Source: Afipia sp. OHSU_II-C1
GTDB taxonomy: Bacteria > Pseudomonadota > Alphaproteobacteria > Rhizobiales > Xanthobacteraceae
Direction: 5' to 3'
NCBI RefSeq assembly: GCF_000497575.1
Contig: NZ_APJI01000013.1
Location: forward strand, 62,001-126,000
DNA length: 64,000 nt
Of this stretch, positions 22,656-30,822 are shown piece after piece. Each line of letters starts with the position of its first letter. Position 1 is the first letter of the stretch. Both the position numbers and the translations under genes were made by a program. The notes under the pieces are model-generated. The model was not told the origin of the DNA. It did no database searches and worked only from the letters and a program-made list of their open reading frames with translations.

Positions 22656-23068
22656 CAGCGTTCTCCGGGATAGCCATGTGACGGCGGGGCATTGGCTGAA
22701 ATTTTGGTGGGACGGAGTGCCACAAGATGGCTTCGCTTATATGGGTAACCTCGAACCTTCGAGCAATCCTGGCACTTCATCCACCGCTCCAGTTCGTGGA
22801 TGGGAGCTGTCTTCGGCCGACGGACGATTGCCAGGTCGACGGTATTGTGTGTTTCGCAGCCGAGGCACTTCACCTCGAGGTAGCGGTAGCCGGCATTCAG
22901 GGCGTCACCTAGCGTGGGGGAGGGCTGTGCCGGCCCGTGGTAGCCCAACATTCGAAGTGTCCAGGCCTCGCAGGCGAGCCGATCAGCCTTCAGGCGCGCT
23001 TCTGCTGCGCGCTCCGCCGCCGCGCGTATAGAACTGCCGAATAGATATTCCCGCGACTTCGATCCCAT
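22655..23068 (-). CDS. Zinc-binding conserved hypothetical protein coupled to SRAP (137 aa)
   Basis: Starts MGSKSREYLFGSSIRAAAER at 23068; an ATG at 23092 is possible. Two Cys pairs (CLGC about residue 68 and CQDC about 98) give a likely zinc ribbon, followed by RGYPYKRSHLVALRPTKIS, a block strongly kept in this Nitrobacteraceae family. Its stop overlaps the SRAP start (ATG/TGA). A decayed copy of the same gene pair lies at 29881-30382, which shows that the two genes move together. The function is unknown; a DNA-related role is inferred from the pairing. Confidence 0.82.
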   Translation of the reverse strand: MGSKSREYLFGSSIRAAAERAAEARLKADRLACEAWTLRMLGYHGPAQPSPTLGDALNAGYRYLEVKCLGCETHNTVDLAIVRRPKTAPIHELERWMKCQDCSKVRGYPYKRSHLVALRPTKISANAPPSHGYPGER

Positions 23069-23267
23069 TAAGGACCCCAAGCAGTTTCCCAATCCGCTTG
23101 AGCCCTGCCGGCGTTGGACAGTCCTTCGCGATCAGGCTCGCAAGTTCGCTGGTGCGCTCGTTCCCCGAAAGAATTCGCTTCTCCTCGGACGCGCGCTCTA
23201 ACCCGTCCACGGCCTCATCATCCGCATAGCGGGATTTGGTCCGGCGGAAGAACGACAGAATGCTCAT
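22983..23267 (-). CDS. Hypothetical protein (94 aa) overlapping the next gene
   Basis: ATG at 23267. MSILSFFRRTKSRYADDEAV is followed by a helical region (ERTSELASLIAKDC, GLKRIGKLLGVL). The last 28 codons overlap the 22655-23068 gene in another frame, so either the overlap is real or a frameshift has extended the end. The first 65 residues look natural. The function is unknown. Confidence 0.5.
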   Translation of the reverse strand: MSILSFFRRTKSRYADDEAVDGLERASEEKRILSGNERTSELASLIAKDCPTPAGLKRIGKLLGVLNGIEVAGISIRQFYTRGGGARSRSAPEG

Positions 23268-23546
23268 GGCTTCACGGACCCCAGGTCGAGCCGTGCTCAG
23301 CCACGAAGCCGAGGCGTATACCAGTCACGTTCTCGTCGAGGGGCGACGGCATCGTCCTGATTTAAGCGCACGAACGGACCGAGAACAACCCCGCTGGCGA
23401 AATTGCCACACCAACAGGGCGCCTGCCGGAGCCCAATGCCGAGCGGGTTCCTAGTGCCATCGCGTTCAGCCCCTGATCGATGAGAAGCCCAAGACGCCCT
23501 AGATCCGTACTTCAGAAGCGAGGGCTGAAGCATGAATCCTGAATAT
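23268..23546. other. Intergenic region upstream of ku2
   Basis: No well-supported gene. A 26-codon minus-strand frame (MPSPLDENVTGIRLGF, ending GSTWGP) stops 4 bases before the 23267 start and may be a tiny gene or a remnant. A longer 78-codon minus frame (23297-23533) shows no coding features. Confidence 0.35.
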
Positions 23547-23571
23547 GGAACGCGGGACGACTAAACTCGTT
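23547..23571 (+). promoter_or_regulatory. EcfG-like promoter of the second ku gene
   Basis: GGAAC (23547-23551), 16 bases, CGTT (23568-23571); full consensus, 26 bases before the ATG at 23598. Confidence 0.78.
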
Positions 23572-23597
23572 TCCATGCGTCATCTCGGAGATTTCGC

Positions 23598-24437
23598 ATG
23601 GCGCCGCGTGCTTATTGGAAGGGCTCCTTGAAGCTCTCGCTCGTAACTTGTCCAATCGCTCTATATCCTGCCTCAACGCAATCCGAAAAAACCCACTTTC
23701 ACCAAATCAACACCAAGACAGGCCATCGGCTTAGACAGCAGATGGTCGATGAGCGCACGGGGCGGGTGGTCGACAAAGAACACAAGGGAAAGGGGTACGA
23801 ACTTTCGAAGGGCCGCTACGTCGAGATAGACGATGATGAGCTCGACGCGATTAAGCTTGAGAGCACTCACACCATAGAGATTGACGAATTCGTGCCTGCC
23901 GAAGATATCGATGAGCGCTATTTAGACAAACCGTATTACATCGTCCCAAACGGAAAAGAAGGCGCGGATGCGTTTGTTGTGATCCGTGATGCGATGAAGC
24001 AAAAAGAAAAAGTTGCACTGGCGCGGGTCGTTCTGTCCAATCGAGAGCACATCATTGCGCTAAAGCCTCTAGGAAAAGGTCTATTAGGCACAACCCTGCG
24101 CTATCCGTATGAACTGCGAGACGAGGAAGATTATTTCGACGACATCCCTAGTCCGCGGGTCTCTAAAGACATGGTCAAACTGGCGTCTCACATCCTTGAT
24201 ACAAAAGCCTCAAAATTTAATCCGGACAAGTTCAAGGATAAATACGAGGCGGCCTTAAAGGCCTTGGTAAAGCGTAAGGCGGCTGGGAAGACAATCGAGG
24301 TGCCTGAAGAAAAGGAAGATCGTGGCAACGTGATCGACTTAATGGAGGCCCTTAAACGGAGTCTGAAGGGCAATAAGAGTGCCGCAACGCTCGCAAAACG
24401 GAAGCGGTCCGGAGCACGGAAACGAAAGGCGGCTTAG
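23598..24437 (+). CDS. ku: Ku protein, copy 2 (stress-type)
   Basis: 279 residues with the whole Ku core (MAPRAYWKGSLKLSLVTCPI, THTIEIDEFVPAEDID, PYYIVPNGKEG, REHIIALKPLGKGLLG), clearly a diverged paralogue of copy 1 at 9466-10410. Its basic tail (ATLAKRKRSGARKRKAA) is much shorter than that of copy 1. The consensus EcfG promoter upstream suggests induction in stationary phase or stress. In Rhizobiales with several Ku genes, different Ku pairs act under different conditions. It converges with the 24450-25041 gene. Confidence 0.95.
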   Translation: MAPRAYWKGSLKLSLVTCPIALYPASTQSEKTHFHQINTKTGHRLRQQMVDERTGRVVDKEHKGKGYELSKGRYVEIDDDELDAIKLESTHTIEIDEFVPAEDIDERYLDKPYYIVPNGKEGADAFVVIRDAMKQKEKVALARVVLSNREHIIALKPLGKGLLGTTLRYPYELRDEEDYFDDIPSPRVSKDMVKLASHILDTKASKFNPDKFKDKYEAALKALVKRKAAGKTIEVPEEKEDRGNVIDLMEALKRSLKGNKSAATLAKRKRSGARKRKAA

Positions 24438-24449
24438 CGAGCTCAGCAT

Positions 24450-25041
24450 TCACTTCCGCGCGCGTTTCAATTCGTGTTGAAACTTCTCCATCTGCTTCTT
24501 CCAGCGAAGCTCCTCGGCTTCTAAGCGGCGATCGACGGAGGCGCGCACGGTCTCCAGCTTACGAACCAGCTCCTGATGCTCTCGTTTGGCTCTTTCTCGT
24601 TGGGCTTCGACTTTGGCAATGGCCCGCTTGCGGCGCTTACGTTCAGCTTCGAGTTTCGCCCGTTCCCGATCGCGCTTCCTTTCTTCTCGTTCGTATTCCT
24701 TGGCGGCCTCCTGGACCGCCCTGTCATCTAAAGCGCGTCGCGGCTTCGGTGACGCTTCAGAAGTCTTTCGCGTGCGGTGTTTTTTGCTCGCAAGCGACGC
24801 AGGAAGGCCTGCATGTTCCCGGAAGGGTGCGTTAGATCCAACTGGCCGTTTCAAAACTACGCCGGACCTTGCCATTGTTGCTGAGACGACGTCGATATCG
24901 TCCACCTCGTGCGCAAAGCCCTGGTGAAATAGGTTGTTTTTGGATCCCCAGGCTTCCAAAGCTGCTTTCATCGACGGCGCTGCTATCGCCAGATCTAAAA
25001 AAGCCCATCGACGTCTGGTAGGTTTTTAGTTTTCTAGGCAT
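24450..25041 (-). pseudogene. Coiled-coil protein gene (TolA-like annotation), frameshifted near its start
   Basis: From ATG 25041 it reads MPRKLKTYQTSMGFF and then leaves the frame; one extra A near 24998 separates it from the main frame LDLAIAAPSMKAALEAWGS, which runs to 24450. The rest has VVLKRPVGSNAPFREHAGLP and a long Lys/Arg/Glu coiled coil (about 95-185). Proteins of this layout are often labelled cell-envelope TolA-like in Bradyrhizobium. An internal ATG at 24971 gives a 173-aa product, so a shortened protein may still be made. A second, decayed copy is at 27690-27955. Confidence 0.7.
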
Positions 25042-25189
25042 GTACCAGAATCGATGAAAGATTGGACCCGCGTTATGATCGCTCGGCAGTCAAACATCTT
25101 GCAGTAGTATTGCTGGATTATACCCGCGACGGAAGCCCGTCGCCTTCACCATCGGCTCGGATTCATAGGCATAGGTATTCGGAAGCGGG

Positions 25190-25226
25190 CCAACGTCCCC
25201 GCCGCTTTCGGTGGCAGGGGCGTTGG
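25190..25226. terminator. Strong hairpin between 25041 and 25261
   Basis: CCAACG-CCCC-GCC paired with GGC-GGGG-CGTTGG with one-base bulges, followed by CATCATTTT on the plus strand. It lies just past the end of the catalase gene on the minus strand, but without a T run in that direction. Confidence 0.45.
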
Positions 25227-25260
25227 CATCATTTTAGGCCAATGATCTTGCCTCGATAGG

Positions 25261-26538
25261 CTATTCTTCGAGCCGAGGCTCGATTGCATCTGGCATTTTC
25301 GCTACGGACATCAGCGTTCGGCTGATCTGATTGAGCAACTGATCCGCGTTCTCCTCCTCCGCGAGCGATTTTGCGAGGAGAGCGACAACCGCACTATGAC
25401 GCAACTGCTGCGCAAGGTTCCTTGCAGTGGTGTAGCCAGCAATCTCGTAGTGTTCGACTCGCTGAGCAGAGCCGATCAAGGCAAGATCCGCCAGGGCATC
25501 GCCTTTTTCCGCTCCGTCCTTAATGACCTCTTGTCCTTCTTCAACCAGGCCCATCATCCCTTTACAGGGCTTCGCGCGAGCCGCCTGCCCCAGCAGCGAG
25601 AAGCACTCGTTCAGACGTTCGATCTGGGCTTCGGTTTCGACGAGGTGTTCTTCAAAGCATTCCTGAAGCCGTGCGTGTCTTGCGGCTTTGGCCATTCTCG
25701 GGAGTGCTTTCGTAAGCTGCTTTTCTGCATGAAGGATATCTCTTAGCTCTTCGAGGAGTAGTTCAGTTACCCCCTCATCTGCAATAAGTGGAGAGCTTTC
25801 CGTCTTTATTAGCCCACCAGCATCCCCGCCCGTTGCAGAAAGCGCCGGCGATTCTACGAATTCCCAATCGGCACCTTCATTCCAAGGTCCGCGGGTATCA
25901 ATCTCGCCTTTGTCGCCAGAACCCGTTGAATCGTTAAAGTATTGATTGACCAGTTCTGGTGTTGGAGCGAGCTTTCCGATGGAAAACGCGGGCTTCTTCA
26001 TGCTTTCCAACGCCGCCGCGAAAGCTTTCATGTGAGTAATTTCGCGTGTCATGAGAAACTGAAGCGCGTCCTTTGTCCCGGCATCATCGCAGAAATTGAT
26101 AAGCCGCTCATAACCAATCTTCGCGCGGGCCTCGGCCGCAATATTACTTCTGAGGTCGACGTCAAGTTCGCCAGTAATCTTCAGGTAGTCTGCCGTCCAA
26201 GGATTACCTTGCGAGTTGAATAGATTGACGCCTCCGCCGCCCGCAATAGCAATGAGTGGATCTGCCTCTGCTTTCTCGCGGTCAAACTTCATGGGAGCCA
26301 AGTGCAGGCGGGCAAGGGAGCCGACGACTTCAAGATGGCTCAATTCTTCGGTTCCAATGTCCATTAATAGATCCTTGCGGTCTGGATCTTCGCAGTTCAG
26401 GCCTTGTATTGAATATTGCATCGCGGCCGCCAGTTCTCCGTTGGCGCCTCCAAATTGCTCGAGCAACATGTTGCCGAAGCGAGGATCTGGTTCGTCGACA
26501 CGAACCGTGTACATAAGTTTTTTAACGTGATGGTACAT
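25261..26538 (-). CDS. Manganese catalase fused to a DUF892 ferritin-like domain
   Basis: 425 residues in two parts. Residues 1-230 are a dimanganese catalase (2 H2O2 to 2 H2O and O2): LEQFGGANGELAAAMQY, TEELSHLEVVG, EARAKIGYERL and REITHMKAF provide the Glu and His metal ligands. Residues about 262-415 are a DUF892 (YciE-like) four-helix bundle: LLLEELRDILHAEKQLTKAL, HLVETEAQIERL, RVEHYEIAGY and SLAEEENAD. Both are ferritin-like folds, so the fusion joins peroxide removal with a possible iron site. Upstream is GGAAC-N16-CATT (26595-26571), one base off the EcfG rule. It ends near the hairpin at 25190. Confidence 0.92.
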   Translation of the reverse strand: MYHHVKKLMYTVRVDEPDPRFGNMLLEQFGGANGELAAAMQYSIQGLNCEDPDRKDLLMDIGTEELSHLEVVGSLARLHLAPMKFDREKAEADPLIAIAGGGGVNLFNSQGNPWTADYLKITGELDVDLRSNIAAEARAKIGYERLINFCDDAGTKDALQFLMTREITHMKAFAAALESMKKPAFSIGKLAPTPELVNQYFNDSTGSGDKGEIDTRGPWNEGADWEFVESPALSATGGDAGGLIKTESSPLIADEGVTELLLEELRDILHAEKQLTKALPRMAKAARHARLQECFEEHLVETEAQIERLNECFSLLGQAARAKPCKGMMGLVEEGQEVIKDGAEKGDALADLALIGSAQRVEHYEIAGYTTARNLAQQLRHSAVVALLAKSLAEEENADQLLNQISRTLMSVAKMPDAIEPRLEE

Positions 26539-26723
26539 GAGAGCCTCTAGTGCCGGTGTTGATCGTCACTAATGCTTCTAAATCGAGCGAGTTCCTGATG
26601 AGGTGGAAAAGGCGCCCGCGAAACGAACCGCCAAGCTTGATGCTTGTGAGCTGGTAATTTTTGTTGCACGCTTACTAGCAGGCCTTTCGAACCTAGAGTG
26701 AGCGGACAAACTCGGATTTAAGA

Positions 26724-27626
26724 ATGATCGACGTACTTGTAGTCGGAGGCGGTCCTGCGGGACTAAGCGCTGCATTAATTCTTGGCCGCTCTCATCGCAC
26801 CGTTTTAGTTTGTGACGGTGGCAACCCGCGGAACCGCTCGTCGCAAGCCATTCACGCGTTGCTGGGGAGAGAGGGCCTGCCTCCCGCTGCGTTTCTGGAA
26901 CAAGGCAGGCGCGATCTTGAGCAATACAAGTCGGTTTCGGTCAGGGAAACCCAGGTGATGTGGGTGGTACCGACGGAGGACTGCTTCGCCTTCGCATGTG
27001 CCGACGGCACCGCCGGCAAAGCATTCAAGGTATTATTAGCAACGGGATTGACGGACGAACTGCCTGACCTGCCAGGCGTCCACGAGCTCTATGGCTCTTC
27101 GGTACATCACTGCCTTTACTGCGACGGGTTCGAATACTCGGGCAAAAAGGTCGCAGCCTATGGAAGCGGCGACAAGGGGGCCGACCTTGCCATCATGATG
27201 AAGCATTGGTTTGCGGACGTTGTTCTTTGCAGCAATGGCACGGAACTGAGTGAGAGCGCGGCAGCTAAGTTGAAACGGCGCGGGGTTGCGGTACGAAGCG
27301 AGCGAATTCGGTCACTTTCAGCAGAGGCGAGCAAGCTTAAGGGGATTGTGTTCGTAGATGGTGAAAATCTGGAGCGCGATGCTATTTTTTTCTCGACCGG
27401 TTGCCATCAAGCCTCCGATCTATCCGAGCGCTTGGGCTGCCAACGAGATAAAAAGGGAGGCGTTATCACCGATCCGGATACAGAGGAAAGCAGCGTGCCT
27501 GGTGTTTACGTTGCGGGTGATGTTTCCCGAGACGTTTTACTTGTCAGCATTGCCATCGGAGAGGGTGCCAAGGCGGGCGTTGCTATCAATAGATCCTTGC
27601 TGAGGCGCGACGGGTTCTGCGAATAA
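26724..27626 (+). CDS. Thioredoxin-reductase-like NAD(P)/FAD oxidoreductase
   Basis: 300 residues. FAD-binding GGGPAGLSAALILGRS at the start; redox-active CLYC in VHHCLYCDGFEY (about 130-140), with YCDG the usual thioredoxin reductase context; a second nucleotide fold around AAYGSGDKGADLA, where the Gly pattern is weaker than usual; and VYVAGDVSRD for FAD near 265. It is divergent from the Mn catalase with 185 bp between, so both may act in peroxide defence. No thioredoxin is adjacent, and the partner is unknown. Confidence 0.88.
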   Translation: MIDVLVVGGGPAGLSAALILGRSHRTVLVCDGGNPRNRSSQAIHALLGREGLPPAAFLEQGRRDLEQYKSVSVRETQVMWVVPTEDCFAFACADGTAGKAFKVLLATGLTDELPDLPGVHELYGSSVHHCLYCDGFEYSGKKVAAYGSGDKGADLAIMMKHWFADVVLCSNGTELSESAAAKLKRRGVAVRSERIRSLSAEASKLKGIVFVDGENLERDAIFFSTGCHQASDLSERLGCQRDKKGGVITDPDTEESSVPGVYVAGDVSRDVLLVSIAIGEGAKAGVAINRSLLRRDGFCE

Positions 27627-27689
27627 GAGCCTCTGATACCAAGGACCGATAGGCATAAGACGTGCTCCGACCGCGGTCCCGTCCTAATC

Positions 27690-27955
27690 TACTTGTGATG
27701 GAGGACACCAGCCGCCTGCTTTGGGTACTGCCGCGGTTTGTTTGGAGTTGCACCAGTCGGCCACCCTGCAACGACAAGCTGCTCAATACCTACGAACAGA
27801 CGACGCGCACATGCGCCAAGTGCGGCTCCGGTCAGGACCAAGGATTTTACATGCCAACCGTCGCCCAGGCTTCCAAGGCTGCTCATCGACCGCGGTCCTA
27901 TCGCCAGACCAAAAAGGCCCATTGATGTCTGGTAGGTTTTTCGTTTTCTAGTCAT
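27690..27955 (-). pseudogene. Decayed 5' copy of the 24450-25041 coiled-coil gene
   Basis: ATG at 27955 gives MTRKRKTYQTSMGLFGLAIG and RSMSSLGS, matching MPRKLKTYQTSMGFF.LAIAAPSM of the other copy; after about 30 residues the similarity is lost, and the remaining open frame has no coiled coil. The upstream 60 bases also resemble those before 25041. It looks like an old duplicate. Confidence 0.6.
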
Positions 27956-28033
27956 GTACGAAAAACGCCCGTCCGGACTCCAAATTCGCCAACAGTTTAC
28001 TACTTAAAACTCAATCGCATATGGAGTATCGCG

Positions 28034-28273
28034 GTGGCCTACCGACACCCGAGAGACCTTGCCGACAGCATGGCCCGCCGCAAGCGAGCTGCCGCCGACG
28101 ATGGCTTTGTGCGGGAGTCTTTCACCCAAGACCGGGAAAAGGCGAGGCGGACGGCGAGGACATTCCTCGATCGCTGGCCGGCCGCAGCGTACATGTCGGA
28201 GGTCGAGGCCTGGCGCGAGCTGCCCGGTGACCGGATCGAATTTACCATGCGAAGGCTGAAATCTGCGGATTAG
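28034..28273 (+). CDS. Small helical hypothetical protein (79 aa)
   Basis: ATG at 28034, though an in-frame GTG is possible. Arg/Ala-rich helices (SMARRKRAAADDGFVRESF, RTARTFLDRWPAAAYMSEVE). It stands 32 bases before the GreA-type gene and is probably in its operon. Proteins like this occur in Nitrobacteraceae, function unknown. Confidence 0.68.
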   Translation: MAYRHPRDLADSMARRKRAAADDGFVRESFTQDREKARRTARTFLDRWPAAAYMSEVEAWRELPGDRIEFTMRRLKSAD

Positions 28274-28305
28274 GGAACGCAACACCCACGACGGAATTAG
28301 CGGTC

Positions 28306-28788
28306 ATGAGCCGAGCTTTTGTCAAAGAGACCGATGCCATCGATGAACTTCCCGACCGTATCGTATCGGACTATCCGAATTACGTGACGGTGGAAGGCCT
28401 TGACTTAATTGAACGCACAATCGTCGAACTTCAAAGCAGGCTGGCCCAGGCGCAGATCCAAGGGGATCGTAACGCGCTCGCCGCCATATCCCGAGACCTC
28501 CGTTACTGGGACAACAGACGCAGCACCGCGATGGTGGTCCAGATGCCGGACAGTGCTGCGACTGTGCGGTTCGGTGCCATGGTGACCATCAAGCGCGACG
28601 ACGGCCGAACGCAGGGGTACCGGATCGTCGGAGAGGACGAAGCCGATCCTTCCAAAGGCCTGCTATCCCATGCGTCGCCGCTTGCTCAAGCCCTACTTGG
28701 AAAGGCAGTTGGCGATACCGTAAGGGCCGGGCAAGGAGAGGCTGAAATCCTGGCGATCGGGGAGCCTTCGGCGACATCAGAGCGATAG
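28306..28788 (+). CDS. GreA/GreB-family transcription factor-like protein
   Basis: 160 residues: an N-terminal coiled-coil region (about 25-90, with YVTVEGLDLIERTIVELQSR and NALAAISRDLRYWDNRR) and the C-terminal FKBP-like domain (about 95-155, with VRFGAMVTIKRDDGRTQGYR, IVGEDEADP and SPLAQALLGKAVGDTV). This is the GreA/GreB layout, which binds the RNA polymerase secondary channel. The coiled coil is shorter than in true GreA and the tip acidic pair is unclear, so it may be a stress paralogue (Rnk/GreA-like) without full cleavage activity. Confidence 0.85.
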   Translation: MSRAFVKETDAIDELPDRIVSDYPNYVTVEGLDLIERTIVELQSRLAQAQIQGDRNALAAISRDLRYWDNRRSTAMVVQMPDSAATVRFGAMVTIKRDDGRTQGYRIVGEDEADPSKGLLSHASPLAQALLGKAVGDTVRAGQGEAEILAIGEPSATSER

Positions 28789-28963
28789 CAGATGCCCGTC
28801 TCGTTCGTGGCGACCGAACCGATTTTCACGATGAGGCACGATAAGGTGTTGAGCGATCCTTCGGAACAATCGTAGTGCGGCTCCTTATTGCTCGTGGGGC
28901 CCTCGCGAGTTCATTCGGAGGCGTCAGGAGCTAACCCCGCTAGACGGCCGAGGCATGCGGAGC

Positions 28964-29083
28964 TTATTGAGTTTGGAGAAGCGGGTAAATCAATCTGCCG
29001 GGCGCCTTTTTCTCTGTCTTTTTCCTGAGCCACTTGCTGATGACCTTGCGGGTGCCCCGGTTCGTATCATCAAGCGGCGGCAT
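28964..29083 (-). CDS. Possible tiny basic protein (39 aa)
   Basis: ATG at 29083: MPPLDDTNRGTRKVISKWLR, then a Lys-rich part and a short end (RLIYPLLQTQ). The codon choice looks natural and the gene could be real, but there is no good ribosome site or neighbour to support it. Confidence 0.3.
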   Translation of the reverse strand: MPPLDDTNRGTRKVISKWLRKKTEKKAPGRLIYPLLQTQ

Positions 29084-29258
29084 GTGATGATCACCCCTAA
29101 TATTGTTGGATGCGGCCCCCTCTGCTTCTGCCGCTCACTTCAGCGACCGGTGATCAATCGGCATATATCCAATCCGGCAGGGCGCGATGGCACGCGATTG
29201 AACAGTATCTGGGTCATCCGTTGTTCTACGGTTTCCTCCGACGAAGCAGGATTGGCTT

Positions 29259-29441
29259 TCAACCGCCCCTGATAGCTTTATTCCAGCGGTCGAGGTCGGG
29301 CCTTGGAGCCTCAGGCTCGCCCGGATTTTGCGATTTCTGCCCGGGACGGTTCCAGGGCTGGGTCGTACCTTTGGTTGGTGCTGGATCGTTCTTCTTATCC
29401 TGAACGTGCGGGTCAATCTGAGAGTCGTTCTTTCCCGGCAT
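29259..29441 (-). CDS. Small disordered hydrophilic protein (60 aa)
   Basis: ATG at 29441 (MPGKNDSQIDPHVQDKKNDP); the frame is open to 29465. Rich in Pro, Asn, Gln, Lys and Asp, without hydrophobic core. Similar in style to the 5855-6163 protein, though no clear homology. Such proteins are common in Bradyrhizobium and unassigned. Confidence 0.5.
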   Translation of the reverse strand: MPGKNDSQIDPHVQDKKNDPAPTKGTTQPWNRPGQKSQNPGEPEAPRPDLDRWNKAIRGG

Positions 29442-29592
29442 GGACGGTTTCTCCATTGATTCCAAGGCGAACGAATTAAGTTCGGATCAGTTCCCTCTTC
29501 GGCCGCGTGTTCTTGGTCTGGTGACCAACTTGGCTCAGAGCAAGTCCACTTGGTGGGTCCGAATAACGACTTCCCGCTGTTTGAACGTGCGT

Positions 29593-29745
29593 TCAAGCTG
29601 GACGCGATACTTGCGCCCAATCACGATCCATTTCTCTCGCCGTTACCTCGAATACAACGATCTGGTCTTCTTCAATCTCCCCCTCCGCCCGCGCGGTCCC
29701 TTCGGCCGGAGCGCGGATAAAGGCGGTCGTGCCCCCCGAACGCAT
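29593..29745 (-). CDS. Possible small acidic protein (50 aa) or remnant
   Basis: ATG at 29745: MRSGGTTAFIRAPAEGTARA, then EGEIEEDQIVVFEVTARE. Just downstream, in another frame, lies a plausible coding stretch (GRKYRVQLERTFKQREVV), so the two could be parts of one frameshifted gene. The evidence is weak. Confidence 0.3.
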   Translation of the reverse strand: MRSGGTTAFIRAPAEGTARAEGEIEEDQIVVFEVTAREMDRDWAQVSRPA

Positions 29746-29880
29746 CCGTCCGGTGTTCCTGAATAGTCTTAGAGAGGGCTGGGGGGAAATGGCTTCCGGC
29801 TGTTGTCTTGAAGAGGCAAGAGCAATTCGACAAGATGCATAATCGACGATCTCCACGATCTAGCGTCTGCGTTCGAAGGC

Positions 29881-30382
29881 TACGTATCCTTCCCCCACGA
29901 GGAAATGAGTCCCCACTTTATCATGCGCGGCGTTCGCTTACCGTCTTCCGATTCGGATAGCCACAGGCGCTCGGTCGGCGCGAGTTTGTGATTGTAGTCC
30001 GCGACGGCGCGTCGGTCTCGAACTTCAGCCCAATCTTGATCTCGGACCAGCGTAGCCCTCAGCACAAGTCGACTGTGTTTAAAGAGCTTTGAAAAATCCG
30101 CGCACCTCATCCATCGCTCGAACGGCCGCCGTCTTGGCCGGCGCACGAAAGGTCCTCCCGTTGTGCAACTCGCAGGCTAGGCACTGCACCTCGAGATCGC
30201 GATAGCCCACGTTAAGGGCGTCGCCCGTGGTTGGATAGGGCTGCGCTGGCCCACGATAGCCCAACATTTACAACGTTCAGGCACGGCACGCCGGCCGATC
30301 AGTATTTAACCGCGCCTAAGCCGCCCGTTCGCTCGCGGCGCGGATGCTGCTTCCGAACAGGTCCACGGGATTTAGTGCTCAT
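29881..30382 (-). pseudogene. Decayed copy of the zinc-ribbon/SRAP gene pair
   Basis: From ATG 30382 the reverse strand matches the 22655-23068 gene with frameshifts and stops (LFGSSIRAASERAA, then a stop; MLGYRGPAQPYPTTGDALN; LEVQCLACELHN), and then the start of SRAP without its MCG (ADYNHKLAPTERLW, EDGKRTPRMIKWGL, GKDT stop). The first Cys pair of the zinc ribbon survives, the second is gone. Homology ends at about 29881, where SRAP would continue. The order of the two genes is the same as in the intact pair. Confidence 0.82.
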
Positions 30383-30540
30383 CAAGTCAAAGCTAAGAGG
30401 TCTGAACTAGGCAAATCGTCCTATTGGTGGCGGGTTTTAAAGACCAGAGTACTGCAGCTGGTGACATGGAACACAACGACTGCTTACGCATTTGCAACAC
30501 GAAGACGAACTTCCTACTCTGATTCTGAAAGGAGATTGGT

Positions 30541-30822
30541 ATGAAGAAAACTCTGTTGGCCATTACAGCAACTACCGTTTTCGCACTGTCATCGACTGCA
30601 CAAGCTCGGACAGACGCATTTTGCCTACAGAAAGGACCAGGTCCCGGGGACTGCAAGTACGCAACCTACGCCCAGTGCGCGGCGGCCCTGTCCGGAACCG
30701 ATGGTGTTTGCCAAGCGAATCCCGGAGTTACAGAAGGCGGTTCGAGCGCTGGTGGGTGGATTCCCCACGGTCCTAACGAGCGACCCATCGGCGAACGGAC
30801 CACCGGAAGTTCTCGGCGATAA
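30541..30822 (+). CDS. DUF3551-type secreted Cys-containing protein (93 aa)
   Basis: AAGGAGATTGGT precedes ATG. Residues 1-22 (MKKTLLAITATTVFALSSTA) are a Sec signal peptide. The mature part has four Cys (AFCLQKGPGPGDCKYATYAQ, CAAALSGTDGVCQANP), the DUF3551 pattern of small periplasmic proteins in Bradyrhizobium, probably with two disulfides. The Gly/Ser/Arg-rich end is longer than usual. Upstream at 30468 is GGAAC-N16-CATT, near the EcfG rule. The function is unknown. Confidence 0.82.
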   Translation: MKKTLLAITATTVFALSSTAQARTDAFCLQKGPGPGDCKYATYAQCAAALSGTDGVCQANPGVTEGGSSAGGWIPHGPNERPIGERTTGSSRR

